64,000 nucleotides of DNA from Oceanicoccus sp. (GCF_029238675.1 NZ_JAQWFR010000023.1:62001-126000); one strand, 5' to 3'; shown: positions 16,081-25,481, numbered from the stretch's first letter. Numbers and translations are program-made. The notes: a model not told the origin generated them from the letters alone.

Positions 16081-17976
16081 TTATTGTTTATTGCGAGGTG
16101 TGTACTCAATAAAGTCAGAAAGATTAACATCCTCTGCAGAAAAATCCCCACTGTTATATTTCTTCTGTAAGTCCTGCATCAAATTATAATTCTTTTGGCT
16201 AAGCTCTATAGCCACTTCGTCAGAATCTAAAATTACCGGGTGGATAAATACCATCAGGTTTTTTTTGATCACCTTATCTGTGGTGGTCCTAAATAAAGCG
16301 CCTAGCAAAGGCATGTCACCCAGAATAGGCACCTTGCTGACAATTTGTTGAACATCGTCAGAAATTAAACCACCAAGCACCAGAATATTATCGTCTTCAA
16401 CAATCACTTTGGTTTTAATGCTGCGCTTATTGGTGACAATATCATTGGTGTTTGCGCTGGTTTCTGAGATCGTTTCAATTTCCTGTAACACATCCAGTGT
16501 AATGGCATCACCACTATTAATTTGCGGAGTGATTTTTAAACTCAGGCCAATATCTTCTCGCTCAATTGTAGTAAATGGATCGTTGGTGCTTGAGGAGGAA
16601 CCGGTACTTTGACCGGTAATCAACGGCACGTTTGAGCCGACTAAAATTTCAGCCTCTTGATTGTCCAGGGTCATAATAGAGGGCGTTGATAATATATTGG
16701 CATCATTCTCATTGGCTACCGCCTGCACCAGGGCGCGTAAACTGCCATTGCGATAAAACCCCAGATTTAATCCCGAGCCTATCAGCGATAGCACGCCATC
16801 TTCGTCGGCAGACTTCAGACCAAAATTGGTAATAGCCTCGACGCCGTCATCACGGTTAAGGCTGGTATTCCATTCAACACCCAGTGTTTGTGAGAAGTCT
16901 TTGCTGACCTCAACAATAATCGCTTCCACTAACACCTGCGCTCGGCGGATGTCGACCTGGGCAATCACATCGGCCATCATTTCCAGAATATAGGGTGGGG
17001 CGGTCATAATTAAGGCATTGGAGCTCTCGCTGGCTTCAATGCTGATAGAACTATTAGCTTCCGCATTTTTATTATCCTCTGCCATAGCCGTGGCCATGCC
17101 GCGCAGAATAGGCAGTAACTCGGCGGCATCCAGATAGTGTAAGTAAACCACCCTTGTATTGCCGCTATCGGTGATGGGTTTATCTAATTGCTTAATCAGT
17201 TGGCTGACGCGATTGCGGGTGGCGGGGTCGCCCGTCATTAACAAACTGTTAGAGCGTTCATCGCTGGTAATTGAAAAACTGGGAGACGCTGCGCTTTGCG
17301 TTAACGATAACACTAAGCCGACAACATTTCGGGCATCGGCATGATTGAGTTTAATCACTTCAATATCAAAATCTCCGGTCTGATCAATTTGCTTGACCAT
17401 GGTCACCAGTCTTTTCACATTGGCGGACTCGTCGGCAATAATCAGGCTGTTGCTTTCAGGGTAGGCGGCAATATGGCCAGTGGCGGGTAACAGCGGTTTT
17501 AATAATTCAACCAGTTTGATGGCAGAAACCTGCCTGGCCTGGAAGATATAAATAATCTGTTCGCCGCCGCCAAGCTGGTCAAAATTGGCGATCAAATCCC
17601 GCGGTGCATTTTTGTTGAGTGCGGCAGGGTATATCCGCAAAATCCCCCCGGACTCTGAGGCGGCGTAGCCATAGACATCCAGCGTGGTTAAAAAGACTTG
17701 ATAAGCTTGCTCGGCATTCATCGCCTGGTTAGCTAATACGGTGACTTTGCCTTTGACCCTTGGGTCTACAACAATCTTTTTATTAGTTTGTTCAGCAATC
17801 CATTGAATCACAGCACCAATATCGGCATCGCGCATATTGATGGTCAGTAATTCTTGTTCGGCCTGTTGTGACTGTTGTGACTGTTGTGCCTGTAGGGGGA
17901 GTATTACTGACAGCGCCGTTAGCAGGGTTAATACCCTGAGCAGTGTTTTAAAGCGGATGCTATGGCTGTCGGTCAT
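16081..17976 (-). CDS. gspD: Second type II secretin, GspD paralogue (copy 2)
   Basis: The 631-residue protein is a full secretin: signal peptide (about residues 1-30), N0 domain starting TINMRDADIGAVIQWIAEQ, N1-N3 domains, and a core with VPLITGQ and VPILGDMPLLGALF. It resembles copy 1 along its whole length, including the NDPFTTIER segment and N-terminal region, so it is a paralogue rather than a PilQ or a filamentous-phage pIV-type secretin. A 9-bp repeat codes for SQQSQQ after the signal peptide. It converges on gspB and lies 86 bases downstream of the AraC-type gene on the same strand. No second gspC is nearby. Confidence 0.95.
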   Translation of the reverse strand: MTDSHSIRFKTLLRVLTLLTALSVILPLQAQQSQQSQQAEQELLTINMRDADIGAVIQWIAEQTNKKIVVDPRVKGKVTVLANQAMNAEQAYQVFLTTLDVYGYAASESGGILRIYPAALNKNAPRDLIANFDQLGGGEQIIYIFQARQVSAIKLVELLKPLLPATGHIAAYPESNSLIIADESANVKRLVTMVKQIDQTGDFDIEVIKLNHADARNVVGLVLSLTQSAASPSFSITSDERSNSLLMTGDPATRNRVSQLIKQLDKPITDSGNTRVVYLHYLDAAELLPILRGMATAMAEDNKNAEANSSISIEASESSNALIMTAPPYILEMMADVIAQVDIRRAQVLVEAIIVEVSKDFSQTLGVEWNTSLNRDDGVEAITNFGLKSADEDGVLSLIGSGLNLGFYRNGSLRALVQAVANENDANILSTPSIMTLDNQEAEILVGSNVPLITGQSTGSSSSTNDPFTTIEREDIGLSLKITPQINSGDAITLDVLQEIETISETSANTNDIVTNKRSIKTKVIVEDDNILVLGGLISDDVQQIVSKVPILGDMPLLGALFRTTTDKVIKKNLMVFIHPVILDSDEVAIELSQKNYNLMQDLQKKYNSGDFSAEDVNLSDFIEYTPRNKQ

Positions 17977-18062
17977 GCTGGTGACGGTTTCTGTTGTTGC
18001 GTAGCTGTTAGTGTAGTTCAGTCTTCAGTTTTAGCTAAGTTTTTTGTTGGTTTATCAGTCGC

Positions 18063-18947
18063 TTAGCCTCGTTTTAGTTGCCGGTATTGGCGGGGTGACA
18101 CGCCAATAATTTTTTTAAATAAACGCGAAAAATAATAGCTGTCTTCATAACCCAGGTTACGGCTAATCGCCTTAATATTATTGCCGGATATATCCAGCAA
18201 AAAACAGGCGTGCTCCATTTTAAGATGGATAAAATGTTGGATAGGGGACTGGCCGGTAATTGCCTTGTACTTACTCGAGAAGTGGTACTTGGATAAGTTA
18301 ACCTTCTCGGCCAGCTCTTCCAGTGCCAGCTGCCCGTGTAATTTCTCCTGCATCAAGGCATGCACTGCATCCAAATCAAAGTGAAGCCCTTCACGGGTTT
18401 TAGTTTTAGGGTGGCTGGCACTAAGATAACTCAGCAATTGCTTAAGCAGGTTACTGGCATGGATAAAATTGCGCTGGTTATAGCCTGTCTGGCGCACCTC
18501 TAACAGAGTTTCAAAGTCGCTAACGATTTTGGTATGGGCGCCGGGACTTAATACCGTTAGTGTTTGCTCTTCATTGATAAGGGGTTCTAAAAACAGATGG
18601 CTTAACTGGCCGGCAAAGTGTATCCAGTAAATACTCCAGGGCGTATTGGGCCTGGCCTGGTATTGGTGGGCGGTGCCTTTGGGTAGCACCAGAATATCAC
18701 CGGCTTGAATGGTGAGCGTTGTATCGCCCGCATCAACCGTGCCTTCGCCATCGGTACAGTAGATCAACAGATGGTCCTGGTGTTGCTCCCTTTCCATGCG
18801 GTGCCCAAAGGCGTTGGGGTAGTAACCCATCGCTACAGGGTAGCAATCCCGGGTAAGCGGGTGACCGGCGAGGGAATTCACCATAAATTCAGGTACTATA
18901 AACCTGATTCCGTCCCGAGAGAGTGGCCATTGTGAAGTGATGGTCAT
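18063..18947 (-). CDS. AraC-family transcriptional regulator, MmsR-like
   Basis: The 294-residue protein has an N-terminal cupin effector domain (GEGTVDAGDTTLTIQAGDILVLP) and a C-terminal double helix-turn-helix of AraC type (LEELAEKVNLSKYHFSSKYKAITG and NLGYEDSYYFSRLFKK). It is divergent from the catabolic operon across a 173-bp gap. In Pseudomonas the AraC-type MmsR is likewise divergent from mmsAB and activates it, so control of this operon is the best inference; the effector is not known. Confidence 0.88.
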   Translation of the reverse strand: MTITSQWPLSRDGIRFIVPEFMVNSLAGHPLTRDCYPVAMGYYPNAFGHRMEREQHQDHLLIYCTDGEGTVDAGDTTLTIQAGDILVLPKGTAHQYQARPNTPWSIYWIHFAGQLSHLFLEPLINEEQTLTVLSPGAHTKIVSDFETLLEVRQTGYNQRNFIHASNLLKQLLSYLSASHPKTKTREGLHFDLDAVHALMQEKLHGQLALEELAEKVNLSKYHFSSKYKAITGQSPIQHFIHLKMEHACFLLDISGNNIKAISRNLGYEDSYYFSRLFKKIIGVSPRQYRQLKRG

Positions 18948-19120
18948 CTTAAGTTATTGATATTTAAGGGTTAAAGTTTTTTTGTTGCTAGTTTCATTGG
19001 ATCTTAACATCGCAATATAGTCCATTATTTCCGCAATTAAATCAATTCTTGCCTTTCCTTAGCTGTGCTACCTTTGCTTTCGCCAAGGGAGCCCTGTTGA
19101 ACTTTTAAGGAACACCGATT

Positions 19121-20530
19121 ATGACTACCGACCAGACTATTGATCCACAAGCAGAAGTAGCTGCATTAATAGCCCGTTCACGCGCCGCACAAGCTCAAAT
19201 TGAAAACTACACTCAGCAGCAGGTGAATGAGTTGATCACGGCCATGGTGTGGTCTGTCGCCCAACAAGAGGTGTCTGAAAAGATTGCCCAATTTACTATT
19301 GATGAAACTCAGCTGGGTAACTACGAAGGTAAATTCCTTAAGATTAATCGCAAAACCCGTTCTGCCTTATATGACATTATTGATGATAAATCAGTGGGTG
19401 TTATTGAAGAAGATAAAGAGCGCAACCTGGTCAAAATCGCCAAGCCGATAGGTGTTGTGGGTGCCTTAACCCCCTGTACTAATCCTGAAGCGACGCCAGT
19501 CATCAAAGCAATCTCTGCAGTTAAAGGTCGTAACTCCATTATTATCGCGCCACACCCGCGTTCAAAACTGACCAATAAAATGATCTGTGATCTGATGCGT
19601 GAAGCACTTAAAAAGATGGGTGCGCCTGAAGACCTGGTGATCGCCATTGAAACACCTGCGCTGGAAACTACTGACGAATTAATGAAACAGTGTGACCGCG
19701 TATTGGCCACCGGTGGTGCACCGATGGTGAAAGCGGCTTACTCAAGTGGTACTCCGGCTTTGGGTGTAGGTGCGGGTAATGCCTGTATCACCGTTGACGA
19801 TACGGCTGACCTTGATGAAGCGGCAGAAAAAATTCGTATTTCTAAAACTTTGGATTTAGCGGCTTCCTGTTCCTCAGATAACTCCGTTATTGTATTAGAG
19901 TCCGTCTATGACCAGATGCTAGAGAAGCTGCAAGCGGAAGGTGGTTATATTGTTTCTGCAGATGAAAAAGCAAAACTGCAAAACACCATCTGGGAAGACG
20001 GGCATATTGCGCCACGTATCGTTGCGCAGCCAGCAACTAATTTGGCGAGTATGGCGGGTTTTGATGTAGCAGAAGACAAAACCTTCCTCATTGTTCCGGA
20101 AACCGGTGCCGGTAAAGATCACCCTTTCTCGGGTGAGAAAATGTCCGTCACCATGGCGTTTTACAAAGTTAAAGATATTGATGGAGCTATTGCCTTAACC
20201 AATAAAATACAGGCTTATCAGGGGCAGGGTCACTCTTGTGGTATCTACTCTAATAGCGACGAAAATATCCTGAAGTTTGGCCTTAACACCAAAACCTCCC
20301 GCGTTATGGTTAACCAGCCACAGGCGCCATCAAACAGTGGTAACTTGTGGAATGGTATGCGCCAAACCTTCTCATTGGGCTGTGGCTCATGGGGCAACAA
20401 TAGCACCAATAATAATATTACCTGGCAAGATCTGATCAACGTAACCTGGATTTCCAGGCCTTTGGCTACCACCAAAGTATTGCCTGTGGATGAAGAGTTA
20501 TTTGGCTCAGTGATCGACAAACTAAAATAA
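19121..20530 (+). CDS. CoA-acylating aldehyde dehydrogenase, AdhE/SauS-like
   Basis: The 469-residue protein belongs to the CoA-acylating branch of the aldehyde dehydrogenase superfamily (AdhE N-domain, succinate semialdehyde and sulfoacetaldehyde dehydrogenases). The catalytic Cys250 lies in AASCSSDNSVIV, matching the CASEQS-type site of AdhE, and GVVGALTPCTNPEATP is the branch signature. It is the first gene of the operon, where mmsA would be expected, so it may make propionyl-CoA from methylmalonate semialdehyde. The true substrate is inferred from context only. Start: ATG with AAGGAA upstream. Confidence 0.85.
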   Translation: MTTDQTIDPQAEVAALIARSRAAQAQIENYTQQQVNELITAMVWSVAQQEVSEKIAQFTIDETQLGNYEGKFLKINRKTRSALYDIIDDKSVGVIEEDKERNLVKIAKPIGVVGALTPCTNPEATPVIKAISAVKGRNSIIIAPHPRSKLTNKMICDLMREALKKMGAPEDLVIAIETPALETTDELMKQCDRVLATGGAPMVKAAYSSGTPALGVGAGNACITVDDTADLDEAAEKIRISKTLDLAASCSSDNSVIVLESVYDQMLEKLQAEGGYIVSADEKAKLQNTIWEDGHIAPRIVAQPATNLASMAGFDVAEDKTFLIVPETGAGKDHPFSGEKMSVTMAFYKVKDIDGAIALTNKIQAYQGQGHSCGIYSNSDENILKFGLNTKTSRVMVNQPQAPSNSGNLWNGMRQTFSLGCGSWGNNSTNNNITWQDLINVTWISRPLATTKVLPVDEELFGSVIDKLK

Positions 20531-20565
20531 CCCCTAATGTTCATTTTAGATGGAGTCGCTAAACC

Positions 20566-21726
20566 ATGGATTTTAACTTAAGCGAAGATCAACTTACCTT
20601 CCAGAGCGCCGCTCGCTCATTTGCCGAGGGCGTATTTGCACCCAATGCAGCGCAGTGGGATGCTGAACATGTGTTTCCCAAAGACGCACTCAAGCAAGCC
20701 GGTGAATTGGGTTTTATGGGGATTTATACCCCGGAAGAAGCTGGAGGCCTTGGCCTTGGGCGTTTGGATACCAGTGTTATTGTTGAAGAGTTGGCCAGGG
20801 GTTGTACTTCTACAGCCGCCTTTTTAACAATACATAATATGGCCACTAATATGATTGCCCGCTATGGCCAGCCCGGGATTGTTGAGCAGTGGTGTCCGGA
20901 TTTGGTGCCCGGTGAGAAACTGGCCTCCTATTGTTTGACTGAGCCCGGTTCGGGTTCCGATGCCGCTTCTTTACGGAGTACCGCCAAACGTGATGGTGAT
21001 AGCTATATTGTTAACGGCAGCAAAATTTTTATCTCTGGTGCCGGTGCGACCGATGTTCTGGTGGTTATGCTACGGACAGGAGATGAGGGTCCAAAAGGTA
21101 TTTCAGCCTTTGCCATCCCTGCAGACTTGCCCGGTATTGAATACGGCAAGAAAGAAGAAAAAATGGGTTGGAACTCCCAGCCAACTCGGGCCATCAGTTT
21201 TGATAATGTCCGTGTACCTGCAGCCAACCTGTTAGGTGTTGAAGGGCAGGGCTTTAATATTGCAATGGAAGGTCTGGACGGTGGCCGTATCAATATTGCT
21301 ACTTGTTCTATCGGTACCGCCCAGGCTGCATTAGAAGCTGCTACCGCTTATAGCCAGGAGCGCAAACAGTTTGGTCAGTCAATTGCCGGTTTCCAGAATA
21401 CCCAATTTAAATTAGCCGATATGGCCACAGAATTGGTGGCTGCCCGCCAAATGGTAAGACTTGCTGCCTTTAAACTGGATAACAAAGAAAGTGATGCCAC
21501 CACATACTGTGCTATGGCCAAGCGCTTTGCTACCGATGTCTGCTTTACTATTTGTAACGATGCCCTGCAACTGCATGGCGGTTACGGTTATATCAAAGAA
21601 TATCCGCTGGAGCGTTATGTGCGCGATAACCGCGTGCACCAAATTCTGGAAGGAACTAACGAAATCATGCGGGTGATTATTTCTCGCCGTTTACTAATAG
21701 AAGGTGCCCTGGAGATTATCCGATGA
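20566..21726 (+). CDS. Acyl-CoA dehydrogenase, probably isobutyryl-CoA dehydrogenase
   Basis: This 386-residue FAD flavoenzyme oxidises an acyl-CoA to the 2-enoyl-CoA and hands electrons to ETF. The signature CLTEPGSGSDAASL and the C-terminal QLHGGYGYIKEYPLERYVRD are present. The catalytic base is Glu362 in LEGTNEIMR, the position used by short/medium-chain and isobutyryl-CoA enzymes rather than that of isovaleryl-CoA dehydrogenase. With an enoyl-CoA hydratase and 3-hydroxyisobutyryl-CoA hydrolase downstream, isobutyryl-CoA is the likeliest substrate. Confidence 0.9.
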   Translation: MDFNLSEDQLTFQSAARSFAEGVFAPNAAQWDAEHVFPKDALKQAGELGFMGIYTPEEAGGLGLGRLDTSVIVEELARGCTSTAAFLTIHNMATNMIARYGQPGIVEQWCPDLVPGEKLASYCLTEPGSGSDAASLRSTAKRDGDSYIVNGSKIFISGAGATDVLVVMLRTGDEGPKGISAFAIPADLPGIEYGKKEEKMGWNSQPTRAISFDNVRVPAANLLGVEGQGFNIAMEGLDGGRINIATCSIGTAQAALEAATAYSQERKQFGQSIAGFQNTQFKLADMATELVAARQMVRLAAFKLDNKESDATTYCAMAKRFATDVCFTICNDALQLHGGYGYIKEYPLERYVRDNRVHQILEGTNEIMRVIISRRLLIEGALEIIR

Positions 21727-22499
21727 GTGATGCATTAATTTTAGAAAAGAAAGGCCATATCGCTTTATTAACACTAAACAATCCACCAGCCCATACATGG
21801 ACGCCAGAAAGTCTGTTAGAGCTGATTGATATTGTTGAAGACCTTAATGCCGACAAAGATAATTATGCACTGGTCATTACCGGTAACGGCGATAAGTTCT
21901 TTTCTGCTGGTGCTGACTTAAACCGCTTTGATCATAACGATAAAGCCAAGTCCTTTGATTTTTCCAATGCCTTTGGTCGTTCTTTTGAAACACTAACCAA
22001 CTATAACGGTGTTTCTATCGCTGCGATCAATGGCTATGCCATGGGTGGTGGTTTGGAAGTGGCTTTGGCTTGTGATGTGCGTATTGCTGATGCACACGCC
22101 CAGATGGCTTTGCCTGAAGCTGCCGTTGGCTTGTTACCTTGTGGTTTAGGTAGCCAGCATCTTTCATGGTTGGTGGGCGAGCAATGGGCTAAGCGTATGA
22201 TTTTGTTAGGCGAGCGTCTTAAAACCGATAAGGCTTTAGACATTGGCCTGATCTCGGAGATTGTGGGAAGCGGTACAGTCGTTGAAAAAGCGCTGGAGCT
22301 GGCAGCTAAAGTTGAAGGACAAAGCCCAACCTCAGTCCGTTACTGTAAAGAGTTAATTATGGCAGCCCGTTCACAGCCGTTAAATAGTGCATTCCCCATT
22401 GAGCGTGAACAGTTTGTAAAACTGTGGGATAGCGAAGACCAAAAAGAAGGCGTCAGTGCCTTTGTTGAAAAGCGCAAACCTGAGTGGAAAAACCGCTAG
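21723..22499 (+). CDS. Enoyl-CoA hydratase (crotonase family)
   Basis: The 258-residue crotonase-fold protein has both catalytic glutamates in normal context: GYAMGGGLEVALACD and ALPEAAVGLLPCGLG. The oxyanion-hole segment is FSAGADLNRF. It would hydrate methacrylyl-CoA to 3-hydroxyisobutyryl-CoA in valine breakdown. The start overlaps the acyl-CoA dehydrogenase stop by ATGA, so the two are translationally coupled. Confidence 0.9.
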   Translation: MSDALILEKKGHIALLTLNNPPAHTWTPESLLELIDIVEDLNADKDNYALVITGNGDKFFSAGADLNRFDHNDKAKSFDFSNAFGRSFETLTNYNGVSIAAINGYAMGGGLEVALACDVRIADAHAQMALPEAAVGLLPCGLGSQHLSWLVGEQWAKRMILLGERLKTDKALDIGLISEIVGSGTVVEKALELAAKVEGQSPTSVRYCKELIMAARSQPLNSAFPIEREQFVKLWDSEDQKEGVSAFVEKRKPEWKNR

Positions 22500-22513
22500 G
22501 GCGAATAAACCCC

Positions 22514-22539
22514 GTCATTCCCGCGCAGGTGGGAATGAC
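22514..22539. repeat. REP-like palindrome, single copy
   Basis: A 26-bp palindrome of the same family (GTCATTCCCGCGCAGGTGGGAATGAC) lies 14 bases after the enoyl-CoA hydratase stop and before the hydrolase gene, inside the operon. Confidence 0.85.
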
Positions 22540-22637
22540 AATCTAGTTGCCAGCTTGTAAAAAACTATGAGACAGCAGTGGATTAACATCCCCCTTTTTC
22601 TTCTATCTATGACAAACGCAAGATCACAGGAAAGACC

Positions 22638-23750
22638 ATGATTTCACCCGTTTTATTTGAAACACTACCTACAGCCAATGGCAAGCAATTTGCCGTAGCT
22701 ACATTAAATGAAGAGAAAACCCTAAACTCCCTTAGCATCGAAATGGTCGACCTGCTCTCTGCCCAGTTACTGCAATGGCAAGACGATGACCAGATTGTAG
22801 CAGTGATGTTGCAGGGCGCCGGCCAAAAAGCTTTTTGTGCCGGCGGCGACGTGCAAAAACTCTATCGCTCAGCGGTAGAAAATCCCGGCGGCCCATGCCA
22901 ATACGCTGAAGATTTTTTTGGGCGTGAGTATGCATTGGATTACCTGATTCACGACTATAAAAAACCCATGCTCTGCTGGGGACACGGCATCGTGATGGGA
23001 GGTGGTCTGGGTTTAATGGCTGGCTGCCGTCACCGCATAGTGACTGAAAAAACTCGAATGGCTATGCCAGAAATTACCATCGCCTTATTCCCCGATGTGG
23101 GGGGTAGCTGGTTTTTAAATCGTGCTCCGGGTCGCACGGGTTTGTACCTGGCTTTAACTGCAGGTTCGATGAATGCTACAGATTGCCTGTTTGTAGGTTA
23201 TGGCGATCACTTTGTAGAACACGAACGTAAAGAGTCTGTTATTCAACAATTACTGGCCCTGGATTGGAGTGCCAATAGTGAGAGTAATTCTGCCGCTATT
23301 GATACTTTATTGAGTGCTGTGTCCGCTGACAGTGAAGCTGCTAAGCCGGCAGCCAATATCGAGCCTCACTTCGATATTATCCAGCAGCTGACGGATTACG
23401 ATAATTTATCAGATATTGTCGATGCTATTAAAAACTACCAGAGTGATGATAAGTGGCTGAATAAAGGTGCTGCAGCGCTGGCTCACGGTTCTGCGCTAAG
23501 CGCTTGTAATATTTATCAGGCACTACAACAGGCTAAATCTATGACTCTGGCAGAAGTGTTTCAGTTTGAATTAATACTGGGCACCAATATCGTTCGTCAT
23601 CCTGAGTTTGCCGAGGGTGTCCGTGCCTTGTTGATTGATAAGGACCAACAGCCTCGTTGGTTGTTTGATACCGTTAACGATGTCCCCTCAAGCCTGCTTG
23701 AACAAATGATTACGCCACCCTGGGATACCAATCCATTGGCAAACCTATAG
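22638..23750 (+). CDS. 3-hydroxyisobutyryl-CoA hydrolase
   Basis: The 370-residue crotonase-family protein has the hydrolase pattern FCAGGDVQKLYRSA, HGIVMGGGLGLMAGCRHRI and MPEITIALFPDVGGSWFLNR, which separates it from enoyl-CoA hydratases, and the longer C-terminal half typical of HIBCH. It releases free 3-hydroxyisobutyrate, the substrate of the next gene. The 138-bp gap before it contains a REP-like palindrome but no clear terminator. AGGAAAG lies upstream of the ATG. Confidence 0.93.
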   Translation: MISPVLFETLPTANGKQFAVATLNEEKTLNSLSIEMVDLLSAQLLQWQDDDQIVAVMLQGAGQKAFCAGGDVQKLYRSAVENPGGPCQYAEDFFGREYALDYLIHDYKKPMLCWGHGIVMGGGLGLMAGCRHRIVTEKTRMAMPEITIALFPDVGGSWFLNRAPGRTGLYLALTAGSMNATDCLFVGYGDHFVEHERKESVIQQLLALDWSANSESNSAAIDTLLSAVSADSEAAKPAANIEPHFDIIQQLTDYDNLSDIVDAIKNYQSDDKWLNKGAAALAHGSALSACNIYQALQQAKSMTLAEVFQFELILGTNIVRHPEFAEGVRALLIDKDQQPRWLFDTVNDVPSSLLEQMITPPWDTNPLANL

Positions 23751-23789
23751 AAATTAATGTTGATCACGCCAGATTAATGGAGAACAGCG

Positions 23790-24686
23790 ATGTCTAAAAT
23801 TGCATTTATCGGTCTGGGTAATATGGGTGGTCCCATGGCGGCCAACCTGCTTAAGGCCGGCCATAAAGTGACTGTGTTTGATTTAGTACCAGCGGCGGTA
23901 AAACAATTAGCTGATACCGGCGCTAGTTCAGCGGATACGGCCGCAGCCGCGGCGGGGGATGCTGATGTGGTGGTGACTATGTTGCCAGCAGGTAAGCATG
24001 TTGAAAGAGTGTATATGGGCGACAATGGTTTGCTGGGTGCGGTAAAGCCAGATGCACTATTGTTAGACTCCAGCACCATTGATGCAGCAACGGCACGCAA
24101 AGTGGCTGCCGCCGCTAATGAAAAAAATATAGCCGTTATGGATACACCGGTTTCAGGTGGTGTTGCAGCCGCAGCGGCGGGTACGCTCGCCTTTATGTGT
24201 GGTGGCTCCGAAGCATCGTTTGCCAAAGCGAAGCCTGTTTTAGCCGCTATGGGTAAAAATATTTTCCACGCCGGTGATCACGGTGCAGGGCAGGTGGCTA
24301 AAGTCTGTAACAATATGTTGTTGTCGGTATTAATGGTGGGTACTTCTGAGGCGCTGCGCCTGGGTACCGATAACGGCCTTGATGCTGCCAAACTGTCCGA
24401 AATTATGTTGGCCAGCTCCGGTCGTAACTGGACCTTGGAAGTTTACAATCCTTACCCCGGTGTGATGGCAACAGCGCCCGCCAGCAACGATTTTAACCCT
24501 GGTTTTATGGTTGACCTGATGTGTAAGGATTTAGGTTTGGCCATGGATACTGCGGTGCAAACTCAATCCGCAACGCCAATGGGAGCTTTAGCCAGAAGCC
24601 TTTATACCGCGCATCAATCACAGGGTAATGGCGGCAAAGACTTCTCCAGTATTATCGAGTCATTAGGAAAATCATTAACGAGGTAA
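23790..24686 (+). CDS. mmsB: 3-hydroxyisobutyrate dehydrogenase
   Basis: This NAD-dependent enzyme oxidises 3-hydroxyisobutyrate to methylmalonate semialdehyde. The 298-residue protein begins with the Rossmann motif and family signature FIGLGNMGGPMAANLLKAGH, has the substrate loop DTPVSGGVAAAAAGTLAFMCGG, and the catalytic Lys in GAGQVAKVCNNML. A good ribosome site (GGAGAAC) precedes the ATG. The SDR gene starts four bases after its stop. Confidence 0.95.
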   Translation: MSKIAFIGLGNMGGPMAANLLKAGHKVTVFDLVPAAVKQLADTGASSADTAAAAAGDADVVVTMLPAGKHVERVYMGDNGLLGAVKPDALLLDSSTIDAATARKVAAAANEKNIAVMDTPVSGGVAAAAAGTLAFMCGGSEASFAKAKPVLAAMGKNIFHAGDHGAGQVAKVCNNMLLSVLMVGTSEALRLGTDNGLDAAKLSEIMLASSGRNWTLEVYNPYPGVMATAPASNDFNPGFMVDLMCKDLGLAMDTAVQTQSATPMGALARSLYTAHQSQGNGGKDFSSIIESLGKSLTR

Positions 24687-24690
24687 GACC

Positions 24691-25461
24691 ATGGATATTT
24701 CAGGCAAAGTTGCTATCGTCACCGGTGGTGCATCAGGTTTAGGTCGTGCAACTATTGAAAAGCTGGTGTCCCAGGGGGGCAAAGCGGCTATCTTCGATTT
24801 AAACGAAGAAGCGGGTAGTGCATTGGCCGCTGAACTGGGTGATAAGGTTATCTATCAATCTGTGAATGTGGTGGATGAAGCCTCAGTCCAACAGGGTATT
24901 GATCATGTAATGGCAACCTTTGGTGCGATTCATATCTGTGTTAATTGTGCTGGCATTGGCCCTGCGGCAAAAACCTTGGGTAAAAAAGGTCCATTCCCAT
25001 TGGATACTTTTAGTTTAGTAATCAATGTTAACCTGGTAGGTACTTTTAATGTGCTGCGTTTGGCCGCCGAGCAAATGGCAAAGAACGAACCTCTCAACGA
25101 AGATGGCAACCGCGGCGTTATTATTAATACCGCATCTGTTGCAGCCTATGAAGGTCAAATCGGCCAGGCAGCCTATAGTGCCAGCAAGGGTGGGGTGGTT
25201 GGTATGACCTTACCGATTGCCCGCGATCTTTCTGGCTACGGTATTCGTGTTAATGCCATTGCCCCCGGCTTAATTGATACACCGCTATTTCAAGGCTTTC
25301 CACAGGAGTCTATTGATGCACTAAGTAGCAGTGTCTTGTATCCAAAGCGTTTAGGTCGTCCGCAAGAGGTTGCCCAGCTGGCCGCCAGCATTATTGAGAA
25401 TGATTATATTAACGGCGAATGTATTCGTATGGATGGTGGTATTCGGATGCAGCCTCGTTAA
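24691..25461 (+). CDS. Short-chain dehydrogenase, 3-hydroxyacyl-CoA (HSD10-like) type
   Basis: The 256-residue SDR has the cofactor motif TGGASGLG, the NCAG motif, and the active-site Ser...Tyr-x-x-x-Lys in NTASVAAYEGQIGQAAYSASKGG. The insert around GKKGPFPLDTF and the ending MDGGIRMQPR are typical of type II 3-hydroxyacyl-CoA dehydrogenase (HSD17B10-like). That family oxidises 2-methyl-3-hydroxybutyryl-CoA in isoleucine breakdown, so the operon may serve both valine and isoleucine. This substrate is inferred. Confidence 0.88.
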   Translation: MDISGKVAIVTGGASGLGRATIEKLVSQGGKAAIFDLNEEAGSALAAELGDKVIYQSVNVVDEASVQQGIDHVMATFGAIHICVNCAGIGPAAKTLGKKGPFPLDTFSLVINVNLVGTFNVLRLAAEQMAKNEPLNEDGNRGVIINTASVAAYEGQIGQAAYSASKGGVVGMTLPIARDLSGYGIRVNAIAPGLIDTPLFQGFPQESIDALSSSVLYPKRLGRPQEVAQLAASIIENDYINGECIRMDGGIRMQPR

Positions 25462-25481
25462 GAGAACACCGCGCCAGCCAA

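Noticed and set aside
16081-17976. Phage pIV-type or pilus (PilQ) secretin
   Set aside because: The N0-N3 layout, tail and close similarity to the neighbouring GspD fit a type II secretin; no pilus or phage genes are adjacent.
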